The notes under the pieces are model-generated. The model did not search any database. It was given only the letters and a program-made list of their open reading frames with translations, and was not told the origin of the DNA. From NCBI GenBank assembly GCA_023091665.1, contig JALJCQ010000018.1:1-64000 (forward strand): DNA of 64,000 bases, given 5' to 3'. Shown here in pieces: positions 31,820-43,015 of the stretch. This stretch comes from Pythium myriotylum (Eukaryota > Oomycota > Peronosporomycetes > Pythiales > Pythiaceae). Position 1 is the stretch's first letter; the number at the start of each line of letters is the position of its first letter. The position numbers were made by a program, and so were the translations under genes.

Positions 31820-32537
31820 GTTGCCGTTGTCGAGCGACGTCGCTCGCCGCGTCTGCCGACGGCTCCAGGACGCTTCTGGAGCCGCGAGTCGCACGCGCGT
31901 GGAGAGCGGAGCCAGCGGAAGCGACGGAGCGCGTTGTCGCGGCGCAGAAGGCGCTCGCGGAGGCGCGCGCGCGGCGGGAAGCGCGCGGTCGGCGAGCATC
32001 TGGGGCGAGGTGAAGATGACAAGGGGCTTGCTTCAACCAAGGGGAAACGGTGCAGTGATAGGAACCTGGGTCAAAAGGCAGTTCCTAACAAGCAGCAGCA
32101 CCTTCGGTTCGGTTCCTACCACTTGATGGTAGCGTACGTCGCCTCTCCTTCTTGGAAAGAGTATCGATCTAGAGTCGGCGGTGGGTCAACCCTCTCTGTG
32201 GGCTGGGTTCTGATCGGCCCTCGGATCGAGTTCGTATCCCTCGGTCTCCACCTCGGCAACAAGATCGGGATCAGTTCACGAGCAAACGAACGATGGTGGG
32301 TCGCTAGTATATAGCATGGGGCTCGTCTGCCTGGGGCAATAGGAGTCATTGCTGCTACTGTAGGAAAACTGGATGGGGATGGTGCAATCAAGTCTATTGA
32401 GTTCAACTGACTGAATGGGTCCAAATACCAATAGCTCTGGGGTGTGCCTGACGAGTCCTGTTCGTTCTCAACGCAGTGGGGCTGCATGGACCTACTACCA
32501 CGGCCGCAGGTCGTGGGCGAGGCAGCTCAGGTAGGCC
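31517..32537 (-). repeat. 1.02-kb inverted repeat, right arm
   Basis: Reverse complement of 23806-24826. It ends 323 bases before the stop codon of the protease gene at 32860-33636. Confidence 0.92.
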
Positions 32538-32859
32538 GGAGTAGCTGGGATGCGAGGCGTTTGTGCTGACACGCGAGTATAGAGCACGAAACGTCAGCGA
32601 GGTCTCGACCCCAAGAAAGTGCCGCTATCGTCAGTCAAAGTGCCGTGGCCGAGAAGAACTTTTTTTTCAGTATGCAGAACACCAACTGCATATGGCCGTT
32701 TATCGAGGATGCTTGCTAATGGACTGGAGCTAGCATCGATCAAACGACAGAAGACTCGAATGGGTACTCCAAAGTCATAGAACACCTATATTTTCAAACG
32801 CTACTGGTATCTACTGAGATGGTGTCCTTCGAGCCTTTGTTCCGACAATGATGTGAGCA
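32538..32859 (-). other. 3' flank of the 32860 protease gene
   Basis: The first 60 bases still resemble LINE debris beyond the left arm. From about 32600 the sequence matches the 3' flank at 1001-1252, including AGTCAAAGTGCCGTGG. No gene is seen. Confidence 0.55.
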
Positions 32860-33636
32860 CTACACCCACGTGGCGTTCGGCGCGAGCGACTGGATCCACT
32901 CCTTCACGTACGACACCTTCGAGTACACGCCCGGCTTGTTGGCACGACCGCAGCCGTCACCCCATGACACAACGCCGATCTGCACGTCGCCCGTCGGGCG
33001 CTCGAGGAAGAGAGGTCCCCCCGAGTCGCCCTGGCACGCATCCTTGTTGGCTACACCACCGGCACACACCATCGTCTCACTGAGCGGGAAGCCTTGGAGA
33101 CCCCTTGTCTTGCAATCAGCCATCGAGAGTACCGGGACATCAACACGCAGTAGTTCGTTCGACGGGTCTACTGGGACCTTGGATACTTCACGAGTGAAGC
33201 CCCAGCCAGTGACGGTCGCGATCTGACCCACAAAGGTCTCAGGGTCGGCGCTTAGCAACTTGATGGGTTTAATCTTCGACGGCTGCTCCAGCTCCATGAT
33301 GGAGTAGTCGTAAGTGGAGGTGGCTTCGCTGTACTTCGGGTGGATGGTAATCTTCTTTACTGCGATGCGCTCGCCGTCGGCGCTGCCACTAGCAAAGTGC
33401 GAGCCAATTGAAACGTACTTGGCGCGAAGACCGCAGTGACCGGCCGTGAGAACGTGGGTGGGCGATATCAGAGAGCCGCCGCATCCATTTCGACTTGTAG
33501 GTTCTAAACGGCTTCCGGTCTGGAAGGTCTTTGTGCCAGCCGGGACAATCTTGCCGCCAAGGATGAGCGGGTTGATATCGACCTGGGCGGTGACGACAGT
33601 GGCGGTGGCGAGGACGAGCGCAGCGACGGTCTTCAT
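32860..33636 (-). CDS. Secreted trypsin-like serine protease (S1 family)
   Basis: I chose the ATG at 33636 because it begins the conserved MKTVAALVLATATVVTAQ signal peptide; the frame is open further upstream but that part is not conserved. The 258-residue protein has ILGG at 25-28. The triad is His67 (LTAGHC), Asp110 (YDYSIMEL) and Ser205 (GDSGGPL), with Asp199 as trypsin specificity residue and SWGDGCG. It ends in NATWV before TAG. All key residues are intact, so it should be an active Arg/Lys-specific protease if activated. Upstream and downstream flanks match the 1253-2034, 4882-5661 and 18777-19586 loci. Confidence 0.93.
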   Translation of the reverse strand: MKTVAALVLATATVVTAQVDINPLILGGKIVPAGTKTFQTGSRLEPTSRNGCGGSLISPTHVLTAGHCGLRAKYVSIGSHFASGSADGERIAVKKITIHPKYSEATSTYDYSIMELEQPSKIKPIKLLSADPETFVGQIATVTGWGFTREVSKVPVDPSNELLRVDVPVLSMADCKTRGLQGFPLSETMVCAGGVANKDACQGDSGGPLFLERPTGDVQIGVVSWGDGCGRANKPGVYSKVSYVKEWIQSLAPNATWV

Positions 33637-33663
33637 GGTGGCTTGACTTGGTTGCTCTTGGGT

Positions 33664-33681
33664 GAATCTAAGAATGAGCAG
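33664..33681 (-). promoter_or_regulatory. Oomycete initiator-like element
   Basis: The minus strand reads CTGCTCATTCTTAGATTC about 30 bases before the ATG at 33636. Confidence 0.6.
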
Positions 33682-34989
33682 ACCAGAGTCTGTCGGTCGC
33701 TCACAACAGTACAGAAGGTTTGCCTCTTTCTCCACTAAGTGGGATGACAACGCGGTCTCCTGAAGGAGACGGTACGGCAAGGATTTGCAAGAGTGTCGAC
33801 GTGTCAGGCTCAGATCGGCTACGCGAACAAGCACAAGGCTGCCCCAATTGGTCCAACTGCAACGTTAATCAGTTTGATTCCAGGTGTTGCAATCCACCTG
33901 GCGAAAGGCTATCCACGTTGTAGCTATTGGGGTCCACTTGTCGAGCTGAACAGGCTTCTTCGTCACCAACAGTGGAAGGCTGTCCACTTGCAAAGCTCGC
34001 CGATCAGAGCATCACAGGGAAAACGCAGACGAATTGCGGCGACTTTTGTATTACTAACAGACTTAGATACCCTTGCGATCCAGGAAAGACTCACCGAGCT
34101 TGAGCAACGGAGAGAAATACAGTATGCGTGGATGGTTGTTGAATGCCGAAATAGCTGCGGCGACTCGCGCATGGCGCCGAATCGCAAAATTCGGTCGTGA
34201 CGTATCACGCAAAATCAGACCATCTCCTCATCAAGTCGATCTCATGACATTCGTTTGAGGATGCAGCATCCTCACACGAATGCATCTGCATCCTGGATGC
34301 ATATCCACGCTATCTCTTCTTCGACGGTAACTTGAACAGCCACGCACGAGTGGTTCGGATCTGGTAACCTTCACAGAAAGACCGCCCTGGCACAGAACGT
34401 TTATCGCTGACTGCTCGCAGTCACAAAGACAGCACACAATCTGAGTCCGCTGCAGTTGATAAGCTCGACGACTAGTCTCTTGTGCCACAGAGAGTACCGT
34501 ACGTGAAAGCCTGACAGTCACTTTGGTAAAGGAATGTGGCCAAACCAGTCCCACTTCGGCTTTCAAGGTATGGCTTGCTGAGCTCTGGCTCTAATCTAGT
34601 GTACTGGTAATTCGTAGTGACGTATGCGTGAATGAGACCAAGTTCTCCCATTTCAAAAGATGAACGCTATCTATTTGTGCTTGGTGAGCCTCATGTCGAA
34701 GCGCTTTTAGACCGAGCTTGCCTACTATAGTTGGAGACATCTCATTCCCAGTGTCTTGTGGCACCGTCGAGAAGACGGGGAATGCTCCCCGGACCGTTCG
34801 ATTGAGGACCGAGGTCCTGTTTGCTCGTTCTTAGCAATTTGTGTATTTTTTTGCTTATTCGGTTGGCTAAGGTACATTCTGTATTCTCAAAGTGTTTTTC
34901 AGACCAAGAGAAAGGAGATCCGTCGTCATCCGAAAATAAAGGATGTACGAACGTCGCACAGCCGAAAATCGTTTGACTTCGGTTGTCAT
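33682..34989. other. Duplicated protease upstream flank, no gene
   Basis: Blocks match the flanks of the other trypsin-like genes: 34200-34260 resembles 2770-2830, and 34471-34530 resembles 3181-3250 and 6225-6290. A small GAGGATGC-A-GCATCCTC palindrome lies near 34257. No coding frame is supported. Confidence 0.5.
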
Positions 34990-35751
34990 TTACACGAAAA
35001 CAGCGTCTGGCGCGAGCGACAGGATCCACTTCTTGACACTCGCCACATTTGAGTAGAGACCGGGATTTCCCTTCACGCCGCAGCCAATGCCTCCTGCCGA
35101 AAGACCGATCACGACGTCGCCGCCAGAGGCCCCCCGGATAATTGGTCCTCCGTTGTCGCCAGAGCATGCATCCTTGTTCTCTTCTCCGCCAGCACAGAAC
35201 AGAGTCGACGGCAGCGGGTTGGTCAACTTGAGCATCTTCTGGCACTGCGGGACCTGCACAATCGGCAAACTCACGCTGCGCAGCTCCTTGGAGAGACGGC
35301 CGTCTTGTGCCGTGAGCCCCCAACCAATCGCGGTCACTGGCGAACTCTTAGCCGACTCAGCATTGGCAGATGAGACCTTTGCGGGCTTCACCTTGGTAGC
35401 CTGCGCGAGCTCAAGGATGTTAAAGTCGAAAGCAAAGTTGCTCGGGTCGTACTGCGGATGGATCATCTGCTTCTTGACTTTGATGATCTCGCCGTCCTTG
35501 TGGCCAGTATTGTAGTGCGATCCAATCGCTGCGATCATCGCGTTATCCGCGCACTGGGCGGCGGTGAGCACCTTGGTCGGGGAGATGAGAACGCCGCCGC
35601 ACAAAGTCGCATTCGCCGTCGATGGGCGCAGCCCGACGACGTAGGTCTTTTGTCCCACGGGGACGATGCTCCCTCCGAGAATCTGCGGCACAGCGTTGGC
35701 GACGCTCGCGGCGACAGCGGAAGCGAGGGCGAGAGCAGCAGCGAACTTCAT
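34990..35751 (-). CDS. GIP-like catalytically dead trypsin homologue
   Basis: The 253-residue secreted protein (signal peptide about 1-20, then VPQILGG) has the chymotrypsin fold markers, but the catalytic His is Gln66 (LTAAQC) and the catalytic Ser is Asn200 (CSGDNGGP). Asp109 (FDFNILEL) and Asp194 remain. The pocket segment reads GLSAGGIGCG instead of VVSWG.GCG. Glucanase inhibitor proteins of Phytophthora are likewise S1 homologues with lost triad residues that bind plant endo-beta-1,3-glucanases, so a role as a decoy or inhibitor is possible. Assignment to that exact function is an inference. It is a close paralogue of 47385-48146. Confidence 0.85.
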   Translation of the reverse strand: MKFAAALALASAVAASVANAVPQILGGSIVPVGQKTYVVGLRPSTANATLCGGVLISPTKVLTAAQCADNAMIAAIGSHYNTGHKDGEIIKVKKQMIHPQYDPSNFAFDFNILELAQATKVKPAKVSSANAESAKSSPVTAIGWGLTAQDGRLSKELRSVSLPIVQVPQCQKMLKLTNPLPSTLFCAGGEENKDACSGDNGGPIIRGASGGDVVIGLSAGGIGCGVKGNPGLYSNVASVKKWILSLAPDAVFV

Positions 35752-35767
35752 TGACGTTGTTTGTCCA

Positions 35768-35786
35768 GTGCAAGTTCAAGACTGAT
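35768..35786 (-). promoter_or_regulatory. Possible initiator element
   Basis: The minus strand reads CTCATCAGTCTTGAACTTG about 20-35 bases before the ATG at 35751. It is a weaker match than those of the active-trypsin genes. Confidence 0.35.
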
Positions 35787-37854
35787 GAGTCGGGTACAAA
35801 GCACGAGGTCTTTCGAGAGTGTGTTCCAACAAGACGACAGTTCAGATTCCATTCAGTACAGCGACATGTGCTGCTTTAATGTCTTCCATCCACACCGGCA
35901 CGAGAGACGGAAGCCGTCGCATAAACAGATGCTGCTATATTGGATGATACCATCCACTTAGTGATAGGCTACGTGTCTCGAAGCAGCATTGGAATTCGGC
36001 GTTGCTGGGTGCCGGCATCCATCATAGCGGCTAAAGGCTCCAAGACTCTCGCGACAACGAGACGACCTCCCGAACAAGGTTATTAGAGAGGTCGCTTTTG
36101 GTGATTTGCTGCACAACCACTGTTGCGTCTGTCTAGTTCTCTTTGTGGATCTTAGGATGTAATAGCTTGGTGGGTCGTGTTGTTTCCTTGTCATAGAGGC
36201 AGGCTACCGTGGGTGCCAAAGTACTGCTTAGCACCTTCGGAGATCGTCTCCATTTGTAAGGGATGGTGATCTTCACAGGAGGTGTTAGACCACTCGCGAG
36301 GTGGTAAACTTTGCCTGAGCTGCTGGAGTTCTTGGCCGTGGAACGTTCGAGTGTCTGTCTTCATCAGACAGGCACATCAGTTTTAGAGGTGAGAATGGGC
36401 CGTCACGTTGTATTGGATCACCACAGGGCATTTCAAAAGTTTTTACATCACTATGGCTAGGTGGAAGCTTTCCAGTTCGTCGCTAGACGTTATCAACTTG
36501 TCTTTGCCGCCACTTGATCACTGCCATCTATCAGGCTTCACATCCACAGCCATCATGGTGATGGCTATCAGAGCCCACGATAGCCACACGCGTCTGGAAG
36601 CGATCGCAATGTACTTTCGCTGATCATGTCTTTCCCGACCATGGCAGCTACCATAAATCCATCTGCCGCCGCGGCAGAGGCGCCTCGATAGAAATGGGGT
36701 TCGGGTCTTAAACTGAACGCTGTTTTGTTTTTGCTGGTAAATCGGTGTGGTGGAAATAGGTAATCGCCGAGTGTGGTCGGGATTGCGAATAATTGTTTGC
36801 ATGACAATTGATGACAATACACCGAATGCCTTTTATTCTGAACATCTTCAGCCATTTCTGTCACGACACAGCCTCCCGACACAGCGTGGCGTTGTTTGGG
36901 CCGAAACACTAGCCCAGACGAGGGCTTCCGATCTTCTTCTCCAAACCAGTAAGTTAAGATGTCTTGGCTCCCAGTATTGCCCGACGTCTTCACCCATGTG
37001 TCTGCTGGCGTCTACTGCACACAACATTCCTGCAACCCTTGATTACCGTCAGGTGGTAAACAATGTCGAGACGACCTCGCACTCCCAAGTCTATTAGATC
37101 GAGTATCGACGATAGTTGACGATAGTCTATCGTCATGTGAGAAGAGAATCTGAGTCCAAGCGTAGGATGAGTCATGTGTTAAGCTTCTTCTTGATCAAAC
37201 GCGGCTTGGATCTAGGCTGTGTTTCTCACACATAAAGTGCTCTGTCTTGAAGCTCCAATCGTCCATCGAAGAATCTCCTGGTCTTAGTGTTGCGGGCTGA
37301 GAAAGGAACAGCAATCCATGTGGCTTGATAAGCAGAGGAAGATGCACTAGAAGTGCCGAGTGCAGCGCGAGGGAATTGGCCTTCAAATCATCTCAAAATG
37401 GATTTCATCTGCCAGTGCACTATTCATTTCGTAGGTCGAGTGGCATGTCCTAACATTAGAACGTCCTATCATGGTAATAATCAAAGAGTATGATGAATTC
37501 TCCGACTTCAACCAGTGAATCGTAATTGCCAGACTGGCTTCGGCACCAAAGCTCAACGTAACCTTCAAGACAATACGTTTCACGCACCATGAAGAGGGTC
37601 ACTGGAGAGGCAGGTATCAAAACCAGTTGGCTTTGACTTTGAAGTTGAGGTCTATTAGATCGCTACGTTTGAAGAGTACAAAACCGGTTGGGTCGAGTCT
37701 GCCCTCGAACAGTTTACTCGCGGCCTGAACGCTACTAGTACTCGATTGACTCGTAGTTGCATGCACTGACATCACCCACACTGACACAGAGTGCCCGAAC
37801 TCTGCAGTCGATACAACAACTGCGACTTGGTTGTCTGAATGTGATGTCCTTGTG
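35787..37854. other. About 2 kb without a recognisable gene
   Basis: Only short frames without motifs are present. A minus-strand frame at 36568-36993 has no recognisable domain. A perfect TGACGATAG-T-CTATCGTCA palindrome (9-1-9) lies at 37117-37135. Confidence 0.4.
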
Positions 37855-38739
37855 TCACGTCAATGAGTCCGTGTTAGTCCGTGTTAGTCCGTGATCAGGT
37901 ATCTTGATGCGTGAATGCTTGACTGAACAGTGCAACCGCGGTGCAGTTATCAGACCAAGATCGGGATCGGAAGGACGCGACGGACAACGTTCAAGATGGA
38001 TGATGACAACTGTCAAGTAGTTGCACAAACGCGTACTCGCTGCATGTAAAGAGAAAGTAGTGGAGAGGTCACCGATGAGGACGTCCCCAGTTGAGCGCTC
38101 CAAGATGAGCGGGCCTCCCGAGTCGCCCTGGCACGAGTCCTCATTCGTCTCTCCACCCGCACAGAGCATGCCCTCGTTGAACTTGGCTCCTTTGATGTTT
38201 CGCGCCAAGCAGTCGGCCGTGGAAAGCACTGGTACGTCCACGCGCAGCAGTTCTTCGGACGGGTGGCCGTGCTCAGTCGCATTGACTTGACGAGTAGCGC
38301 CCCAGCCCACGACAGTTGCGTACTGGCCAACGAGCGTCTCGGTATCAGCACTGAGCAAAGGGATCGGCGCGAAACTCGACGGCCGTTCGAGCTCAAGAAT
38401 CGAGATGTCGGAATTCAACGTGAAGACGCTGAAATCCGGGTGGTACGTCCTGCGCTTGACCTTGAAAAGCTCACCGTCAGTGGAGTTTGTTGCGAAGTGC
38501 GAGCCGATCGTGACGTATTTGTCATCCCCAGAGCAATGCGCAGCCGACAGGACGTGCGTCGGTGTGATGAGGGACCCGCCACATTCCGTACGGCCAGTCG
38601 CCCCTCCTCGCGTGCCGGCTGTGTACGTCTTGGTCCCGGCGGGAACGACCGTGCCGCCGAGAATGAGAGGCTTGATGTTTGCAGCGGACGCGTCGCTAGC
38701 GGCGGTGGCGACCAGAAGAAGAGCAGCAGCGATCTTCAT
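37855..38739 (-). pseudogene. Trypsin-like gene with replaced C-terminus
   Basis: The ATG at 38739 opens a signal peptide (MKIAAALLLVATAASDASA) and ILGG. The triad is complete: His68 (LSAAHC), Asp111 (SDISILEL), Ser207 (GDSGGPL), with Asp201. After GDVLIG (residue 223, near 38071) family similarity stops. The final 71 residues (DLSTTFSLHAAS to TDSLT) are unrelated, so SWGxGC and GVYSKV are missing. The tail contains a repeat also found near 60615-60720 (several GTCCGTG units). An intron is unlikely because no family C-terminus is found downstream. It is a truncated fusion, probably inactive. Confidence 0.8.
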
Positions 38740-39189
38740 GTTGACCGGGCTTGATGATGGCTGGTAAGTGGAAAATCGGGGAATGGGAGAGTTTGCTGTG
38801 CAGACTAGACCCCCGGGGGTCGGGGTTGGCGGGCCAGTGGTGGACAGTGCATCTCGATTCGACGATTGCTGTCTTTCTTTGATCAGACAGTCTGCAATGT
38901 GTCGCCTGAGAATGGTCAATGACTGACTGCGCGTGCAAGTAACATCAATTCTCGACTAGTACGTCGAGTGTGGAGGGTTGATAGGCCAACAAACGAGTAC
39001 CACTCCACCCAATTACACACGGACTCTGTGCAGACCATGTGCAGCGTGATGGTCTTCCAGGCGATTGAGTATACAAACGAGGTTTTGGGGTTTATTACTG
39101 TCTGACCTTCAGGAATATTCTGCCAAGTTGTGTGCACATGGAGGTGGCAATCTGTGTTGCCCTGGGAGAAGATTGTCTCGTGACAGGAT
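38740..39189. other. Upstream region of the 37855-38739 copy
   Basis: No gene is seen. The minus strand near 38770-38795 reads CTCCCATTCCCCGATTTTCC, a possible initiator. Confidence 0.35.
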
Positions 39190-39405
39190 GTCGGTCCTGT
39201 CGGCGTTCGGCAATGGTGCCATCTTGTACGAGATCACAACACGCGATGGACACTGGCCCAACCAGCCAAGTCCGTCAGCGCGCTCTCCGACTTGCACTCC
39301 TGGCTAGCCAGCCAAGTTGACCCACGGTAAGGACAAGAGCTAGCAACAGAGCCCCAGCTATTACATGTATTGCGTTCAATGGACTTCACCTTCATCATCA
39401 TCAGG
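39190..39405 (+). repeat. LINE 3' end fragment
   Basis: This matches the reverse complement of the 3' end of the LINE at 51330-54230 (CCCCAGCTATTA, then CTTCACCTTCATCATCATC). It ends in the CATCAT microsatellite, precisely where a hairpin doublet begins. Confidence 0.7.
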
Positions 39406-39441
39406 GTGTCGGTCCTGAAATCCAGGACCGACACCCTGATG
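39399..39441. repeat. Perfect 19-5-19 hairpin
   Basis: The arms 39399-39417 and 39423-39441 are exact reverse complements around AAATC. It touches the next palindrome and starts in the LINE tail. Confidence 0.93.
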
Positions 39442-39518
39442 AAAAATGTTGCCACACGGGACTTCGCTCTGATCCAGGAGTCCTGGATCAGAGCGAAGTC
39501 CCGTGTGGCAACATTTTT
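39442..39518. repeat. Perfect 38-1-38 palindrome
   Basis: The arms 39442-39479 and 39481-39518 are exact reverse complements around a central G. Size and geometry equal the palindrome at 22055-22131, although the sequence is unrelated. Confidence 0.95.
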
Positions 39519-39965
39519 CCTCTCTCTGTGGCAGCAGTAATTACCACGCCAGTCTTTGCTAGTTATTTATTGCATTCTAATCGACGTAAATTCGTTATTG
39601 TCCTGTCGGCAGTTACTTCGGTGTTGAAGGTTTGTTGCGTGGCACGCAGGTGAAAACGACGACCCAGCAGTGCTGCACCAACGTTCACCACAAGTGACTC
39701 TACGTGCACGTTTCGACAAGCTCTGTTATCTAGTATTTCACAATTCCCGTTTTGTTGCTCCGAAGGTGTTCGTTGGTCATTGTGCCAGCCTTGTGGATGG
39801 CCTTTTCATTCTGCCGAACGAACCAGTCAAATCAGTGGTCTGCTCATGAACTCACTTGACCTCCACGTATAAGTTCTCTTTGCTAGAGCAACAATGGCGG
39901 GGACCTCCGGGCAATGTTAAATGCGCACTAGAACCCAGGCTCTCGGTGCTGATCAAACTTCACGG
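39519..39965. other. Gene-free sequence next to the gypsy element
   Basis: No gene or repeat family is recognised. It ends directly at the left LTR of the gypsy element. Confidence 0.35.
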
Positions 39966-40451
39966 TGTCACAGAAGTGGGGTACTGGGCTCCTGGTGACA
40001 AGTACGCGCTGGCTGGCTGGGTGGTTGGCTTGGTCTTGGACGAGGCTAGTCGAGGCTAGTTGAGGCTAGTTGACTTGAGAGCAAGTTGAGAAGTGAGATT
40101 GATGTTAGAGTTTGTTTTCCTATCCTCTGTGTGGGCCTCTAGGGTGCTCTGTGCCTAGATGTCGTCTGTCCTAGATACCTTACTTTCAGTATCCAAAGTT
40201 AGCTATGTCAACTAATATGTAAGCCCTCCTACAATCTCTTGAATACAGTATGCATAGTCACTACGTCATCACCAATGTGTTGCAGCCGGGTCAGCATCAC
40301 CCATTACTCTCGGGATGCTTTTACACCACCCAGTGCATAATCCTTCCAGGACTAATCGTAGTAACTTAGTTCCAGTATAATATACTGAAACCAAATCAAG
40401 GTCGTTGCCTAACCCTTCTGACGCGAGCCATTCTTTTCTGGCTGCGTCACA
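39966..40451 (-). repeat. 3' LTR of the gypsy element
   Basis: 486 bp, starting TGTCACAG and ending GCGTCACA on the plus strand, so TG...CA on either strand. By eye it is the same as 45963-46448. Confidence 0.93.
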
Positions 40452-43015
40452 TGACCTCCCTTCGAGAGAAGGCCCCCCTGCACAGACTTCCAGTATGCTT
40501 CGATGAGACTTGGAATCTGCTTCAGGTTTTCAACGGGTTCCCATGTGGCTTGACGTCTTGATTCTCCGAGCCAGTGTATCTTGTACTGGTCTCTTCCACG
40601 AATCTTCCGATGCCCAATGACAGCTTCGATGAGTTGTCCTTCAGTAATGCCGTCCGCAAGCAAAACCTTAGTAGTCTGCTGTTTGCGTTTGTTATCCTTC
40701 ATATACGGCTTGAGCAAAGATGTGTGGAAAACGGGATGGATACGAAGATCCTTCGACATGGCAAGTTCATACGAATCTTGATGGACTTTCTTCACGATGG
40801 GGTAGGGTCCGATAAATCTTGGTGCCAATTTGCTTGTCGATGCGAAGCCTTTGTGGCGAATATCAAAATTCTTGACGTCGAGTAGCACGAGTTGACCAAC
40901 TTCAAACTCTTGATGCAGGCGATTCTTGTCATAATACGACTTCATACGCTCTTGTGCTTCACTAATTGCATCTTTTGCCTTCTTCAAAAACACTTCTTGT
41001 CGAAGCAAGAATGTCTGCGCAGCCTTATCCAACTTTTTGAATCCTGGGTCTGCAGCAATATCGTCTGCCATGTATGGAACATAGCCAAGATCAGCTTCAA
41101 AGGGACACATGCCGATCGACGAATGCACTCTGCGGTTGTAGGCGAATTCCGCTAGATGCAAAAGCTTATCCCAATCATTCTGGATCGGGTTCACAACACC
41201 TCTGAGATAGTCTTCGACGAAACGATTCGTGCGTTCTGTCTGTCCGTCTGTCTGCGGTCTAAACGCTGAGGAAAGGTTGTGAGTAGTCTTCAGGATCGAT
41301 GTCACTGAGGACCAAAATTTCGACGTGAACTTCGAGTCACGATCCGAAACTATTGTCTTGGGCAAGCCATGATCCTTCACATAATGCTTCATGAAGAGAT
41401 CAGCAGTATCTTCTGTCGTGGCGGTTGTGCGGGTTTCGATGAACTTCGCACGCTTGGTCAAACGATCAACTATGACCATAATAGCATCATGCCCATCTCC
41501 AGTTTCTGGTAACGCTACCAAGAAATCCATGGAGATCTCAACCCATCTTCCAGATGGAATACTAAGCGGATTGAGTAGACCTGGAGGCTTCATCTGCCTC
41601 ACCTTAATGCGCTGACACATTTCACAAGTGTTCACATAGCGCTGAATGTACTTGGTCATACGAGGCCAATAGTACTTCTTCTGGACTGCTAGATACGTCT
41701 TGAAGTATCCTGGGTGTCCTGCAGTCACAACATCGTGGTTTTCATAAATCACACGATTCTTCAGATCTTCATTGTCGGGGATCACGAGTCGAGGTTCTTC
41801 ATCTTCTTGTGTCTGATAGTAAAGGAGTCCGTCAACTACGCTATACTTTAACACGGTTGAACCATCAGAAATCTTCGTCAAGATTTCTCGTGTCTTCTGA
41901 TTCGACTTGTACAGTTTCCTTGTCGCCTCTTCGACAGCAACTGGACTTGACTCGATGGTCGCAACAATCTCTCTATTAGATGCTGCTTTCAGAAGATCAT
42001 CTAAACTGACTTGAGCGGCTTTATGCTCAAAGTCCGGGTTCCTGGACAAGGCGTCTGCAACGTCATTCGTATGTCCTGGAATCCACTTGAACTGAGGTTG
42101 AAACTCAGCAAGTTCGTTGAACCAACGGGTAATTCTTCTGTTCGTGGTCTTCTGCGTGAGAGTAGTCTCAATGCTCTTGTGATCAGTCTCCACAACAAAT
42201 GGACGATCGAGCAAATACACGCGCCAAACTTTCAAGGCATGCATGATTGCGAGAAGTTCTTGTTCACGAACTGGATAATTGAGTTCAGCCGACTTCATTT
42301 TCCGACCAGTGTATGCGATTGGATACTCCAACTCTCCCTCCTTTTGAAACAAGACTCCCCCAATTGCGAAATTGGATGCATCCATACGAATGCCAAAAGG
42401 TTTCGTGAAGTCCGGAAGTTTCAAAACAGGCGGTGACGATAAGCGAAGCTTGAGTTGTTCGAAGCATGCCAGTTGATGATCATTGAGCTCGATGGACTCA
42501 CTTGATCTCTTTCCCTTGATACACTCATGGAGCGGACCCGCGAACTGAGCAAAGTCCGGGCAGAAACGAGAAACGTACACTGTGGTACCGAGAAAACTCT
42601 CCATCTGCTTCTTTGTCTTCGGAACTGGCCAATCCTTGATAACCTTGATCTTGTCAGGATCCATGCGAACGCCATTCCTTCCAACGAAATCTCCAAGACA
42701 AGGAATTTCTGGAACACAGAACTGACACTTTGACAGCTTGATGTATAACTGTTGTTCTTCACATCTTTGAAGTACTCGATCCAACGCCTCGAGATGCTCA
42801 TTGATGTCCGTGCTTCTCGTGAAGACGTAGATATCGTCAAAGTAGATACGCATCACATCGCGCATGTCGCTGAATACTCTTTGAAGAAGTCGATTGAAAG
42901 TGCCAGGACTTCCACTAAGTCCCATGGGAGTTACAAGATACTCGAACAAACCATCAGGCGTTGAAAACGCTGTAAACGGTATATCTTGTTCTCTGAGCTT
43001 CACTTGATAGTAACC
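40409..43015 (-). pseudogene. Gypsy Pol: RT, RNase H, integrase, chromodomain
   Basis: The frame continues in register after the TGA at 43016-43018. It shows the rest of RT (FTAFSTPDGLFEYLVTPMGL; catalytic YFDD in IYFDDIYVF), RNase H (RMDASNFAIGG, VREQELLAI, VETDHKS), the integrase zinc finger (NTCEMCQRIK), and the integrase DDE motifs (ISMDFLVALP, IVSDRDSKF, FRPQTDGQTERTN). A C-terminal chromodomain follows (YKIHWLGESRRQATWEPVENL). It ends at 40409, inside the 3' LTR. Only the upstream stop codon prevents an uninterrupted polyprotein. Confidence 0.92.

Noticed and set aside
23806..32537. Long inverted repeats as true TIRs of a defined superfamily
   Set aside because: The outer ends lie inside LINE-derived sequence, there is no visible target duplication and no transposase catalytic motif between the arms. 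I report them as inverted repeats only.
37855..38073. An intron explaining the odd C-terminus of the trypsin-like gene
   Set aside because: A GT follows the break, but no downstream sequence encodes the missing SWG...GVYSKV segment.
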